A stretch of 64,000 nucleotides of DNA, from NCBI RefSeq assembly GCF_032854445.1, contig NC_088298.1:11583504-11647503 (forward strand), given 5' to 3'. The stretch's first letter is position 1, and every line of letters starts with the position of its first letter. The notes beneath the pieces were generated by a model. It had not been told where the DNA came from. It made no database searches and saw nothing but the letters and a program-made list of their open reading frames with translations. The stretch is from Liolophura sinensis (lineage: Eukaryota > Mollusca > Polyplacophora > Chitonida > Chitonidae). Position numbers and translations under genes: made by a program. Shown one piece after another: positions 40,544 through 55,500 of this stretch.

Positions 40544-43500
40544 TGTGTTTAAATCAGTCAGTCACATAGTAATTTAACGTCAATGCAAGAATATCTACGA
40601 CACCTCGCCCTTTCAATAGGCAATGACCAGATGATAATGCGCACGGTGTTTAAAGGCAAGGTTGTTTACATTGTCAGCATACTGTCATGTACTTCAAAAG
40701 CTCAGTGGGACACTGACATAGACAGCTCTTTACCTGAGAATACCTGGCCTACTTTCACCTTTACGTAGCCACCAGGTGCTTTGTATTGTCAGTGCAATCT
40801 AGACGGCTTAGCCAGCACTGATATTTTTGAAACAGATGTCAATGATTCGACAACGCAGTGTAATAGTTCTGGCGAAAGCTTTGTAGCTGAGGTTATAGCC
40901 AGCGTGCAGGTGGCAGTTTGTACAGATAACACACGATAATGGACATTTTCACGGAACACATACGGATTACCAAAATGTGCAGTACAGTCGGACAGGAGAA
41001 AGCATCACCCTTTATAAATGAGCCACAGCGATCTATGAAATGTCTTTTCAGTCTCCAGTCCAAGCCTTGGTAATTATAATCTAGTTATTAAGATTTTATA
41101 TTTGATTTACACGCATTTCTTAATAGAAACCTTATTCTGAATATTTTTCTCATGGCTCTTGTAGGATTCCATTTTTTATACGTTTATCATGACAGGTAAA
41201 ACGAGGTTTTAGACCTTAATGTGAAAAACTCATATATCAGGTAGAAACATGTGAGCTGCTTGCATTGTCAAGATAACCGAGCACCAAAACACATAGCCTA
41301 CAAACCCAGCATACCGGATAGGTCAAGAAAACTAAGCATGACGGCATCCGTAAATCGAGCTTTCGTGTTGTTCCTGGGTTACAAATAATGGAGATTTCAT
41401 ATATGCACCACAAAGCTTGCACAGTAACTGTAATTACCAGCTGCATGTACAACGTATGTATTGAGGCTGTGGCGTAACAGCTTTCTTGTTCTGGGTGTTA
41501 ATTAGGACAAAGTTTTAACTTAGCGTAAACAATATCGTGACTACTAGATCTCCTCGGTGAATGTTACGTAGGCTCTGTAAGCCATATGAACACATTTTTT
41601 TCTATAGATTTATTTGTCTAGGTAAATAATTCAAGTCTCAGAGCTGTAGTGTTAAAATATAAAGATTCTTTTAAAAAAATAAATAAAAAATTTGGGACTA
41701 TCTCCGTTGGTGTGATATTACACGTACTATGTTAAATAGGCCCATAGTCTAATAATACTTTCATAATAAAGAACATGACGTCATAATTTCCGGCTGAGTC
41801 ATTCCGAGCAAGTTTTTCTTTTATGTCTGTCCCGGTTTGTTAAGTCTTTACATGCTTTGTGCGTAATTTTGGATTATCTGCATTTTCAATACTGCACACC
41901 TAGGGATCCTGCGGTAATAGATGCAGTTGAAAGTATGAGAAAATATAAAACTAGACAGACGTTATTGATTGAAATCTAAACTTAAAAGTATGCAATATTC
42001 TGTGTTCAAGATGCAAGATGAATAATTAACAGAGCAAATGATCTATGCAAACTTATGTGTCCTTATTTACATATCAGTCTGGACGAAATATGCATTGACG
42101 TGTGTATAGTCACATTTTATGTACATGCTTTAGCGTGGCAATTTACTGAGCACAAAGTTAATTCGTTCTGCGACAGACCTGAGTTCAATGTAAACATGCA
42201 AATGTTTGATTTCGCACCAGGGCATACTAATTTATAAACGTTTGCGAAGTTAAGTCTGCTAGTTATGGATTTGAAGGCGAGGAAGCTGTCAGTGTAGAAT
42301 GTTTCAGACTATTTATCGATATTGAACTTTTCTACCTCCGTTCAGAGAGAGTTCATTTTCCACGATGCTTTTGTTCTCATCGACAACAATAGCTCCAATG
42401 TCTCGATTTAAAGGTATATAACACATGCGCCTCACTGCACATAATACGTATGTTTAGATACAGGTAAGTCGTAGATTAATGAGGCGTGAAATCACCATTA
42501 AATCTCAGGTGATTGGAGCTGATTACAGGTAAACTGTCATACCCTAAAACTTACACGACTATCTCGCTCTTAATGCATGCAAAAACGCTTGGAATAGTGA
42601 AGCTGTTACTGTAAGGTAGTGCAAAAAGTTGTTGATCAGCATGACATTCATCAAAATGCCATTCAACATAATGGCATTCATCGGCATGGTATTCATCACA
42701 ATGGCATTCATCAGCATGACATTCAACACAATGGCATTCATCAGCATGGCATTCAACACAATGGCATTCATCAGCATGGCATTCAACACAATGGCAGTCA
42801 CCACCATGACATTCATCACAATGATAGTGGCATTACTGTTAAAGTTCATACAGCTATGGATATAACGGCATACGATTATAAAAACTTGAGAGAAAACATC
42901 GCCTTGGATATAGAACAACTGCTCCTCACACTTCATTAGATAGCGTTTTTTTGGCGTTTTCAGCGTTTATCGCTAGTTAATGACGATTCTGCTCTTACCT
43001 GCGCTGATGCAAAAGAATTACACACAGCTGATGGTTTCCTTTAGTAGATAGATGCTTAAATAACCAGTCGCCATTTTGTAATCAGTCAGCTCATTATGAG
43101 TATTGTTTCGTAACTTTCAAACTAGGACGTAAAGACAAATTGTATGTATACATGTTACAATGCGTCTACAGGTTAAATTCACCATCGCTCTCACAGGGTG
43201 TCAGTGTTAACTTTTCTCCAAATGATTTACCAATGTGGAACGCTGGATATCCCAATTATTAGATCGTAATCAGGGAGTTATCATTGTAGTCATTAATTAT
43301 GATACGTTATAACTGCTGCAGTGAAAGGTCACGTGCCCCAAACTTGAACTTACCCCTGGCCAGTCGTGAAATCAACATGCGTGACCTGTCAGTCATTTCG
43401 CCTTATTTTCGTCCAATTATTGAAGATAAATAGAGAATCACGTCTTCACACAGGAGCACACATTGCCTGGGTTTAGGGGTCAAGACGAGAGTCCGTGAAG

Positions 43501-46500
43501 TGTGGCTAATAGACCATGCTGGAATCATTGTGTGTAACCTGAAAACAGGATTAAATCTGGATGGGAGTTTTTAAAGAAACGGTGCATTGTAAAATAGCAT
43601 ACATAGACTAAGCACACTGTTCAATGAAAGTATATCCAGTATTGACCCAGGCGCTGCACGGTACCTGGGACTATGTAGATAACAGTCCCAGACGGTACAT
43701 GTCCCAGAAGTAATGCTAACGTTGTGTTCCTTCCAAACTCAAAACCCCTACAGAAGGACAAGGCTGAAAACTCTTTTTGTAAATGAGGGATGTGCATTTT
43801 GTTTTGTTCCTGGCTCACCAGTAAGATGTTTTGGACATAGTTTTGTATCCTATATATAAAAGAAGAGAAAGAAAAATGGATATTCCAAAAGATTATAGAA
43901 GAACTGTACTTTTGGAAAACGCGAAACTGCTCAGTTTGTTATTATAAAAAAGTCCTATTTGTAGAATTCTACAATGTATCCAGGGTGCCATGCCGACCTT
44001 TCTGGTTGACCTTTGTTTCCACAATACAAAGCAGTTGAAAGCAGGTCGACTTTGCCACGAAAGCAATGACATGAAAGAATGCGACGGTCTGTTTGGCAGT
44101 GTTTTCCTTTATTCATTTTTTCCCTTTAACTCGTAGCTGCACGGGTCAACACACAAACTGCCCCGTAAAAATGCTGCTTTTGTGTTTGCTGCATTTCTTC
44201 CCTCCTTAATGTCAAGCGTGAATAAATTCCTAATGTTTGATGAATGCACTGTGCGGGGTTTGATTTACGTGACAAAGATGTTTCTGTGTTATGCTATGGT
44301 GGTCTGTTTGGACCACCTGGCTGCGTTTAGCAACTTACAAGTAATAGATTAAATCTCATTATGTAACCTAAAAGAGGACGTCTGTAATGTTTTGTCTACA
44401 AATTTTGTTCGGAGTGGCTAAGACGCTTGCATTTCAATTACTATGACACAAGAGGTGAGGGTTCAAAACTCGGCCTTGGACAGGGAGTTTGTAGACTCGC
44501 CACTCTTACTTTCCCGCCATTCGCACAGTCTGTCATTCGTTGAAGACTGCTCGTCCTCCAGCAGTATTATTTGATTATTGGTAAGTCACACTTGAAAAAG
44601 TTCGTCACTAATTGATTTGCCAAATACTTCCCGAACATGGCGTTAAACAACAATCAAATAAATAAATGAACGGAAGTTTTGTGCAAAGGAGTTTTTCTAG
44701 CGATGTGGTTTTAGATAGTGGGGTTTAGAGTATAAACAAAGCTATTATAGTAGAGAAAAGTTTTTAAATGCCATGAAACCCAAACTGTTAAAATATGCAA
44801 ATACCGATATCATGACTTCCGCTTTCATCAACTTGTGTTGCTTTATTCTTCAAATGTTATTGAATTGCACTGTAAAATTTTATAACCCAGGAACTCATGA
44901 ATAGATATCTCCTTCTTCGCATTTCTTATTCGTATCCACCATGTACATATGCCAGTGCTCAAGTGTATCTGTTGTGTGGAGAGAAAAGACATCTATATTA
45001 ATGTCTAGCTGATGCCTTCGGGCGACGTCTTAACACATCGTGAATTATATATTTTTCTGCAACTTAGGCTAATTAAATACAATGAAACCCTAATTAACGT
45101 GGCGCGGACGAACTACTATATATGGGCGAATAGATTCACAGAGCATAAACATAACAGACGATAAAATCTATGCTTGTAAGCAAGTGTAACATGGCTAACA
45201 AGAACAAGATTAATTGTCCTCGAAGGAAAAGAAAACAAACAGCCATTGCCTGTTAAATTTGAGTGATGCCGGTGTGTATTTTGGAGTAGCTTCTCAAATT
45301 TTTTTGTTGTTGTTGAAGCATATTTTTTTATCAGAATTAGCATCAGTCTGCCACTAACTAGCCGCACCCTTTACTACTCCAACGAATTGAACCATACCAA
45401 CATTTGAATTAGATTGTTGAAAGTAATTTATTGATTTAAATGACCAGTGTTAGAAATATTTCACTTAGATAATGCCAACCAGATGTAATGGTAGAGGAAA
45501 CCAATGCGCTTGGGGTTAACCACCGCTTTTTGTAAGGTAACTGAAAATCCTCCTGACCTGACAGCGTAGTTAAAACAGCAATCGCTGGATTCGAACTTGC
45601 GCCTTCGTTGAGCAGGGGTCGATTGTCTGTTACGAGAACGACCCCTAACCGGATGGAACGGCAGCTGTACTTAAATAAGTCACTGATAACTCAGGGACTT
45701 TTTATTTTTCACTTGACATCGTGGCATCCAACCATATTGTTGATAACGGATATCTGTTGGAGTAGAAGTTTCTCACTAGCTCGCATCTGGGTTATAAATG
45801 CCATCATCGCAAACTAGGTGCTCTCGATTATACCACGTTTTACCCCCCACCCCCACTCCCTTCTTCTCCTAACCTCAACAAGCGCCCCCTAAATGGGCCT
45901 CAGTCGATGTAAATACGAGTGAAGTCGGAATCCCTGACGGGAACCCCTCCGTGATGTTTATTAAGAGGGTTGGGAGGCTAAACTATGACGTCGGACTGGG
46001 CCCAGATTACGTTTTTTGAACATTGTAACCACAGGAGGTTGGGACCTGACCCAGATCTCACATTGTGAAGGAATGTGTCGCCCAAGCTTCAATAACCTAG
46101 ACAGTGTGTTCATATTAGACGCGCAGATCTGGCCTGATTAATAGAATCTACTCCATTGTTGTGCGAGACAAACCGTGATACAAGAAAATATGGCGATTAA
46201 CTGCTTAACAGCGACAACCCTAGGAAAAGTTCTCAGTATAACTGAAGTGACATTTACAAAGAGCTATATGTACATTTCCAAAATTAATTGGTAACTACTA
46301 ATTTTACAACAAAAGATAACTCTTGAAAATATGTATTTTTTTTGTAGTAAATTTGCGACGATAAATTTGGTAAATGTAAATGTTGCGTATGTAACTAGAG
46401 AGATTATATTACGCAGAAGACACCATTTTGTTTCTCACCATTGCTTGTAAAAAGATGATCTCGTATTGTTTTTTAATTATGGAGTAGTCGAGATACTGTT

Positions 46501-49500
46501 TTAATAACTGGCGCTAAAGAATATCTTTTTGTGTGTAGATTTTCTAGTATCACGTATCTACAGGATAAAGATATGAAAATATTGTCATCATATTTTCATG
46601 TCCAGTGTATGTCCAGTCCAGTCCAAGAAAGACATATTTTCTGTTTATAAGCCCGGATTGCCTTCCAAATATTTTGTCAAGGTATCAAACATAGGCCGAG
46701 CCTTTTTCCTAATGCAAATCATTTTGCACATGTAAATATTTTGTCGAGATATTCTTGTAGAACTAGTTTGTCTGGTCTCGGGCGATTTACCGCTCACTCC
46801 GCACCTTACACGGGAAACTTGAGCTGTAGTGTCGTCTGCTTTAATGGAAAACATCTTTCTTGACAAATGCAAAACGTATTTGACAAAACAGATATAAATG
46901 AGTGTTCCTTGAGGAATTCTCCTGTCATATCACATTAGCGAAGACTTTTCACCCCCCCCCCCCAAATAGGATAAATGTGAAGAAATTTCTGGAAGTAATT
47001 TTTATATTTGAGATGTATTTATGCAAGTATTGTTAAGCCGTGTTACGTATCCAAGAAATACACGTAAAAACTAACATTACATGTACGTTATGCGTGATAA
47101 TGCACGTAATATGTTACACCATAAAAGTGTTGGAATAACAGAACAAGTCTGTTGTATATAGCATAATTGTTTGTGGTAATAATCTAATGTCTCCTACAAA
47201 TGAAAAGATTAGATTTTAGAGTGTAAAGAGCATATCACCCTTCCCCTGACTATGCACCTGATTTCTGATGTGTTCTCTGTAAAATTTTCCACTGGAGACG
47301 TATGTTTGCAAACATTATTGTCAAATACAAAGGCAGAAGTTTTGTAATTTTGCCTCCTACAACATTTTAACTGTATATATGTTGAGATACAGAGATAATT
47401 TTACGCCAAATTTGGAGGATGTCATTAAGCAAAAGAAGTGTTGGAATATTGATGTAACGTTGTTGTACCAAGAAAGTGCGATTCCAAACGATTTTGAGCT
47501 ACATTTTGTTTGCATACGAAAGGAAGGGTTAATAATATTTTGCCCCTCCAATCCCGCCCCATAATTTATTTAAACTAGTTAAAGTCGTTGCCACACGACA
47601 GCGCTGTTTTCTAAGCACTGAGATGCCATTGTCAAAAATGTGGCGGATACACTGTCACACAAGCCGATTGGCCACCTGTGTTTTACAAAGCTTCAAATGT
47701 CAACACATCTGTTGCGTATTGATTTTTGAGAACTCCATCGGGACTAGTTTTAAGCCTTAGCTGAGTTAACTGTGCACACGAGACGCGCTAGCTATAACCT
47801 TTCGCCTAGGATTTTTACCTGGATTTTAAACTGTGCAGATGAACAAGAAGCTGTGTATAATTTTGCATTATCCGGATTCACGTTCTGCTCGAGCATCACA
47901 ATGGCTACAGAGTCAGACGATACTTGGGCTTTGCCTGATGATTTGATAGACCCACATATATTATCATGGATACAAAGGTACCGTGCTCTCTGTATGACAA
48001 TCTGTCATCTCACTAAACTCGCCATTTACGGCAAGAAAATTTGTTTTGATATCATTTCACCTGAGTCTGTGCACCTTGAAATGTATACGCTTTCGTCCAA
48101 GCGTCATTGAATTTTTTCACTATTATAGCCTGTTTTGTTAAACGTGGACAGTTATAAACTGAATTCAAAATGGCCGCCTTTCAGGGTCATCGGGTGCAAT
48201 TGAAAGACGTAGTAACGCCTTTTTTGTGTTGTATACGGAACCACTGTCGACTGGGGACACGTTTCAAGTTCATGATGACACAGATGTTTTAATTGTTGCC
48301 ATGCAGATATGATGTAATTCTATTTTTAACTTTATACTAAGCCACATACAAAATAGCTTCTTGTTAGCTCCGTATTATGATAGCCATACTGTTCTTTATT
48401 GATAAAGACTATACATTTCACGTTTCTTCCGATGTTTGAAAAGTTACAAAGTCATTAAGTAAACATCAAAGCCTACAGAAAATTATTAACTCTTTGAAAT
48501 TTTGCTGAACATGGTGCATTGGAAATAGTCCCTAATTGTACCCATGTATTAGCAAATTACAGCTGTAAAAATGTATATTCTTTTATAATTGGTGATTATC
48601 AAATATCTTACTATGCCATCTATATTTGTTTTGGTTCTTTATATACAACTTCACATAACTGGATTTGATAAGACAAAATAATCTGGTCGTGTCCTCTTGT
48701 ATCATCTTGTGTCTAAAGCATTGAGGGTTACAATCGTGAATTTTTACTTACAGTCAAAACAAACTGGACGAGGCACTGCTAAATTCCGGACGGGTTTCGG
48801 ACGCCCTCGTATCTCTGCTGGAATGGCTGCAGAGGACAGAGGAGGGGCTCTCCGAGAAGCAACCCGTGTTGGGAGATGTAGACACCGTCAGCATTCTTAT
48901 AGAGCAGCACCGGGTAAGAGATCTGAGTATGTTTTCATTGGCTAAAATAATTTATCTGTGGACATCATCAGGCAAGAACAACAATAATTCTCCTAAGGAT
49001 GCAGTCTTAGTGTGCTGTCAAGCTTTGCAAGGGAGTTTTTAAACTTTCATCCCTCATTTTTATTTTAGGCTCTTCAGCAAGAACTAGTTGCACGAGAATC
49101 TACCATCGCCTCTATGAAGGCGTCTGGCGAACTCCGAAACAACCAGTTGGTGGAACTCGATACCCTCTGGGACAGAGTCAACCATCTTGCCGACGTCAGA
49201 GAGACCAGGCTACAAGAGTCGCTGAGATTGGTAAGTCTTATCTAGTATCTCTTATTAAGAATAATATTTTTTTCCCTATTTGATGGCATTTTATCGACAG
49301 ATGATGCCGGACACTCTGGTCTGTTCAACTCATAATGATGATCCGTATATTAGTGAAAATATTTTAAGAATGGCTTTAAGCAAAATCAAATAAATACACA
49401 AACACAAATTTAAATCTGCAGATGCAGGTTTTTGATGAGAAAACTTTCATCGTATCAAACATTACAGTTAGAATTCTGATTATTCTACCTTCAGGCTGAA

Positions 49501-52500
49501 GAGTTTCAGGAAGTTGTACAGATCATGCGCGAGTTTCTGCCTCAGGCAGAGGGAGAGTTAAAGGTCAAAGGTCTTCCTGAGGATGAGATGGCGATTATTC
49601 AGCTGATAGAAAGACACGAGGTAAGGCTGGACCGACACTTCTGACATTGTTGATAAAACAGTGCATTTAAAATAAACTTAAATGCAATGTCACGTGGTTC
49701 AGAATGAAAAGAAAGCATTACTCCACACACCGTATTTGCGGCTGACTACTTACTGCCGAAAACTGCTGAATGATTTTGTTAATGTAAGGGTCGCTTATTC
49801 ACTGAATATATTAAAATTGATAAATGAGTGTGTGTTGATATGATGCTGGTCACGGAGACTGTATACCGTTGACCCGATGAAGTTGTCTCCCTTGATTCAA
49901 ACCATCCCATGAGATATGTTGTATAACAGGTGCTTCGGAAGAGAGTTAATCTAGTATCCAGTGGGAAATACAGACATTAACGTGTTTATATGCGCTAATC
50001 GGTAAGAAATTTACGAAATGTAAAAACGCTTAAATCAGCCTTTTTACCAAGCATACTTATCAATAGATGTATGTAAATCAGCGCACTGTCTGTCAATCGT
50101 TGTAATGCACTTTTCAAACAAAACTTTTGTTTTAGAAATTCCAAGAGCAGCTTCGAAACCACCAGGACCATGTTGACAAGATCAAAGAACTTGCAGAAGA
50201 CATACTGAGGAATTGTCATCCCAATGCGGTCCGATTTGTCAAATACTACCTGACAATTACACAAACCAGATGGGACCAGGTAGGAAGCTTTCAGAGTTTA
50301 TTAAAATACAAAGCCTGTGAGCTAGAGTTTGTGTGGGCTTTTTAGATAGTGATTCTCAAGTCGACGAATCAAGGTTAAGTTTTATGTCAAATGTATCAAA
50401 CGTATTATATCAAACGTATTTAATCGATATTGTTCATAAATTATTTACAGATCTCTACTTACTTAATAGTCATGTTTTTCTGTTTTTAGACATTTAAAAT
50501 GGCGGAATTCTTTAGCAGTCTGTCATTCTTCAGCAGTCTGTCATTCTTCTCCAGAGGGAGTGGGGTTGTATTTTTTTTTAGCGCATTCACACCTATCCTC
50601 TGTTTTCCCAGATTTTAGCTCGGGCTAAGAGCCGGGCTGAGCGTCTCCAGGATGCTTTGAGGAGTATCCAAGGCAACGCCGCTCTCCTCGAAGAACTATT
50701 GGCCTGGCTGACCGACGCACAGGTGCTCCTTGCGACCAAAGAAAGGGACCCCGTACCTGACGATCTGAAGGTGGTGGAAGAGCTGGTCACAGAACATTTG
50801 GTAAGTAACGACTTCTGTTCGTACATTTACCTAATTTACAAAAGTTAAACACAGTTTTGGCTTCCATGTTGAAAAAGTTTCAATTACGATTCTACCTAGC
50901 TTTGAACAAATGGTTATGAGAATCCACATTTTTGCCAAAAAAAAGGGGGTAGGTCACAGCCATAATTAAAGCCACAGAAAACACTAACATAAAGTACATA
51001 TCAGATAAAACACCATCAACTACTGTTAATAGAAATAGTTCGTTGTATTTGTTTAGAATTTTTCAGTCTATTAAAATGCATATGAAGCTATGGATTCTAC
51101 GGTGGCCATGTCTGGCCATATATATTGGGACCAGTGACATCACATCAGGCTGTTGTCACTGCGATAGACTGCTAAATTTCAGTATTCGAAAGCCCATACT
51201 GATAGATCTACGAACGCTTTATCCGAATGGACCTTGAAACAAGCTGTTTCAAGCAAAAAAATATGGATGTGACGTCACTAACACCCTGAAACACCACCTT
51301 ATGTATCAAATGTTTTAAAACCATTTTACTTGGTTGTAAAAGTTTTTAAAAAATAAATGGAAGTATTTTTTTCTGGACAGTGTTTAATTATCTTTAATTT
51401 GATATATACTTCAATTTAACGTTTTCTTTTCCTCTAAGTTTCTTCGCGTAAAATGTCTTATGAACAGAAGTGTAGTCATTTAGACATTTAGTCTTTATAA
51501 GAAATAGAACAATACCATAAAAAAATCGTGGTACATTTCATACCAATGTAGAGTTTTCTCACTTCCGGTTTTTTCCACACAAAAACCTCAACGCTGTGAA
51601 ATAAGTGAACAATTCCTGAGTACAGCTTTTAAAACCAAATAAATAATGAATTTAATTATGAACTATTGCCACTCATCAGTATTATAACTAATTTCTTATA
51701 CTTCACATATATAACAACCACTAGGAATTCCACGAGGATATTACAAGTAAAAACGCCGACGTGGATCGCCTCACCAAGGTAGTGTCAAGTGAGTTTGCCA
51801 AGTATTCACAAGGAAGGAACTACGGAAGGTGAGAAAGGCCAGATTATGTTTGAAATAGGTTTGATTCCATGTTTCACTATGGCCGTTAGTGTCTTGTTTT
51901 CTAACAGATATTTCACTTTCTTTGTATCAACAGTCATCGTTTGATTGGTTATACAAAAAGATAAAAAAATATAACATTAAGATGACAATGTACGTCTTGA
52001 TTTTATTTTTTATCCTTGTATAGATGCAATTTGAATTCATGTTTTTGTCTGTACATGTGTACAACTGAACGGAAACATTTTCATATTCTTATGCATTGTG
52101 TCTTTTGACTTTCAGTAATTGGAAGCTAAATGAAATCGACACACAAAATCCACGGGTGCACGCTCTACAAAACAAATGGCGGACAGTTTGGCGCATGTCC
52201 GTTGATCGAAAGAAGCGGTTACAGGATGCACTGGAACAATTATTGGAGGTAAATATCTTAACCTTTCCAAAGATGGAAATTCATCATATTGGTCAATCAA
52301 TCAATCAATCAGTCAACAGATGCTTTGGGAACCCCAACCCAGTCATGCATGACGACCTAATAATTTTTGGTCATCAGCAACCATATATATATTCTAGCAA
52401 TTTTGTCGCGTGCATACACATAAAATATACATACAATAACGGTTCTGTTGAAATGCGGGTTACACAATCTTTAAGAGGGATAAGAAAAAATATTCCCATT

Positions 52501-55500
52501 ATTGATATTATGAAAAAGAATGTTTCATTAACCTGATTTGGTTTTCTTTTCAAACAGTTGGAGAGTTTTAAGACATTTGATTTCGACCTGTGGAGACAGC
52601 GTTACATGAACTGGATAACTGCCAAGAAACTGAGGATCACGGACTTCTTTCGGCGGCAGGATAAGGACTGTGATGGGGCACTCACCAGAGAAGAATTTGT
52701 GTTTGGAATGTTACAAGCGAGTAAGTGCATTAGTTGGGTTTCTTGTTAATATTAGCCTGTGTATCATGAATAAACATCTGTTTTCTTGCACTATCGTGAG
52801 GCAAGCTACTAGTTAGCTGTTTGCATCTTGTTGGTTATCTGATAGGTGCGATGGCTTCAAAGTAAATCAGGCTGGGTTCTGCTTCTCTGTAAATGATCAC
52901 AGGCTAAACAAAGAAAAAATATTTGATTCAGTATGGTGAAAAAATCCAAATGCGGTAAAGCATCTGGTTATTTTAAACGTTTTTCATGTGGGTAATGTTT
53001 TTATTTATTTGTTTTTTTCCTTTCAGAATTCCCTACTAACCGCACAGAGCTGAATGCGGTTTTTGACATTTTTGATCGTAATAACACGGGTTATATTGAG
53101 TATAAGGAATTTGTTGAAGCCCTGAGACCAGAAAAACACGTAAGTAAACATGTTTTACGCCAAACTTCGCTTATATTACGGTGACATTATTATGGTTGGA
53201 GGGGACATAGTTGAGGGAAAAGCCTATCAAAAATAAAAAATCCTCTAAAAATGAAATCTCTCAAAGTTTTTAATACTTTAGCAGCAACATTTGAATAATT
53301 GATGTGGGAATTCAATGTATACTGGTAGTAGTTGCCATTTATGGTACAGTCTGATGTCCGTGATACACTGTAAAAACTAATTGGTGACATTGACAGAATA
53401 CTACATCAAAGTCATTGTTACATACGACAGATTTGGACACTGAGTCGTCAACAACAAACTATTATAGGACAGATTTCTGTCGGCCTTGCTTCACTCAGAA
53501 AAAATATGTTAAATTTAACAGATAAGAATTCACAGTGTAACGTGAAAAAAAAACAGTTTGTTTCTTGTTAAATGTTTGTTGCCGTCCTGATTTGCTTGTG
53601 AATTCAAGAAGACATCTCTGTAATCATTTCAGCGACGTGGTCAAAGGGGCAAAAAACCGAAGACGGAATCGGAGCTAATCCACGACGACATTGAGAGAAA
53701 TGTCTCCCAGTGCCAGTGTCGAAGACAGTTTAGGGCAGAAAAGATAGATCAGGGAAAATATAAAGTGAGTGTGCTTTTCACATTAAACTTATTTTATTTG
53801 GCAGACCATCCAACATATTTTGGAAATATTTAACTTTGATCTATTTCCATCTTATATGTTGTATTGAAACCATGTTTGAACTTCATGTAGAAAGTTTGAA
53901 AACGTTAACATCGAACTGTATTTTAATCAGATACGTCTGTTCTCTTTCTTACTAAGTTTGGAGAAAATCAAATCAAGTTGGTCCGATTTTTGAACACGAC
54001 GGTGATGGTGCGAGTGGGCGGTGGCTGGGTGACGCTCTCCCAGTTCCTAGAGCAGAATGATCCTTGTCGTGGTGAGTTAACTCTGTCTTAACTAGCGCCT
54101 ACCTGTAGCATACCTAGTACACATGCACACTTCATCCTTTCCTTAGCACACTGCACTCACCTAGGCAGCACAAAAGGTATCCAACAAGGAGTCCTATTAG
54201 GACATCAAGTTTTCTTAACCTTTATGCCTCACTAATGGGTTAGTGTTCATAAATGTTTCATTATTTCATTTTTGGAATTTATTTTTAGGTGACCGTGAAA
54301 TACAGTAAAATTTTAGTACCTTGATGAATTACGCATATAATGGTATACGTGAGATTCAAAGTTTTCTTTTCTATTCCACGAAAACTGTGTACATGTTTCT
54401 GACTGCATCGTAAGTACAAGTAGACAAAGTCCCCAGTATTTGGTCATTTGAGCATTGATCTATGTATCACTCTGTAAATATCTGGAATGAGCCATAGAAC
54501 CTAGTGGCCAAAAGTAGATATCTGAATCGGTAACGGATAGATACTGTGAACAAAAACACTTATAATTTCAAATATTTTGGACTTAAGACTATTGTGTAGA
54601 CATGGCAAAATTTTATTTGCATTTGTTGTTTCACTGAGACCGATTCACGACCATGTGTCCATTAAGTCAGTTTGGCAGAAAGCATTCTTGTTTATGGTGT
54701 TTATTTTACTTTACTCATTTTTATTTCGTTTTTGTTGCGACGTATTACCGCTATATATCTTGTATCGTCAGCCTTCATGATTACCCAGATGCCCTGTACT
54801 CTTGTTCCATATGAAATACACATAATCTGTGGACATTATTGGACATCAGTTATTGCATATCCTTCTGAAGTATATTATCAGTTAAGACACGTATCACCTA
54901 GTAATTAGCCCAGCAAATAACACATACTCATTGTCTTTAGCTTCTGTCACTTTAGAAACATAGAGAACTCCGTACTTAAATAGCTGTTTCATCACAAACA
55001 AGCTGGATAGATACAGGTCTTCACCACTCTGGGATAAACGCAAAAAACGCAAGATAAAAGAAACATATCGTTATGCAGTTAGAGACATATCTAGTCGATA
55101 AAAGAAACATATCGTTATGCAGTTAGAGACATATCTAGTCGATGCATTGATATTATTCACAAGACCACTAGTGTGATATGGAAAAAAGCTTACTGTTGTA
55201 TTTATTGACAACAAAATATTGTTTATCCAGGTCAGGTGTAAGAGATTAAATTTCCTTCTTAGATACGTCCGAGTATGAATAACCATACAAGTGTTCTTTT
55301 GCCCTCAAAAATCTCTGTGAAAATAGCCCCTAATTCCAATCTGGGTCAAAACTGGACCACATCTGATGTTTCGTTCTGGACTCGTTTTTCAAACTTCTAT
55401 ACATGTGCCTTGAGTTATTGAGAGGAGTACCTTGGATATGATGTGCACAGCACCGGACTGGTTGGTAACAGACATACTAAAGAGCAATGTGCTATCAGGA

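Larger units (their letters stand above)
39278..40912. promoter_or_regulatory. CAGGTG E-box cluster around exon 35 (candidate enhancer/promoter)
   Basis: Ten exact CAGGTG/CACCTG hexamers in 1.6 kb: 39,278; 39,386; 39,519; 39,550; 39,683; 39,805; 40,301; 40,335; 40,773; 40,907. About one would be expected by chance. CAGGTG is bound by Snail/ZEB and E-protein bHLH factors. The regulatory role is inference. Confidence 0.3.
40913..47900 (+). other. Intron 35, main body
   Basis: 8.6 kb intron in total. Besides the minisatellite at 42,637, SINEs at 44,411 and 45,445 and a C-run near 46,952, nothing could be assigned. Confidence 0.5.

Noticed and set aside
42619-42939. 106-residue His/Gln/Asn-rich open frame
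   Set aside because: Generated by a 15 bp tandem repeat; equally long frames exist in another plus register and on the minus strand.
47772-48110. 112-codon continuous open frame around the candidate first exon
   Set aside because: Beyond the GT donor at 47,978 the frame has no support; only the part 47,901-47,977 is kept as a hypothesis.
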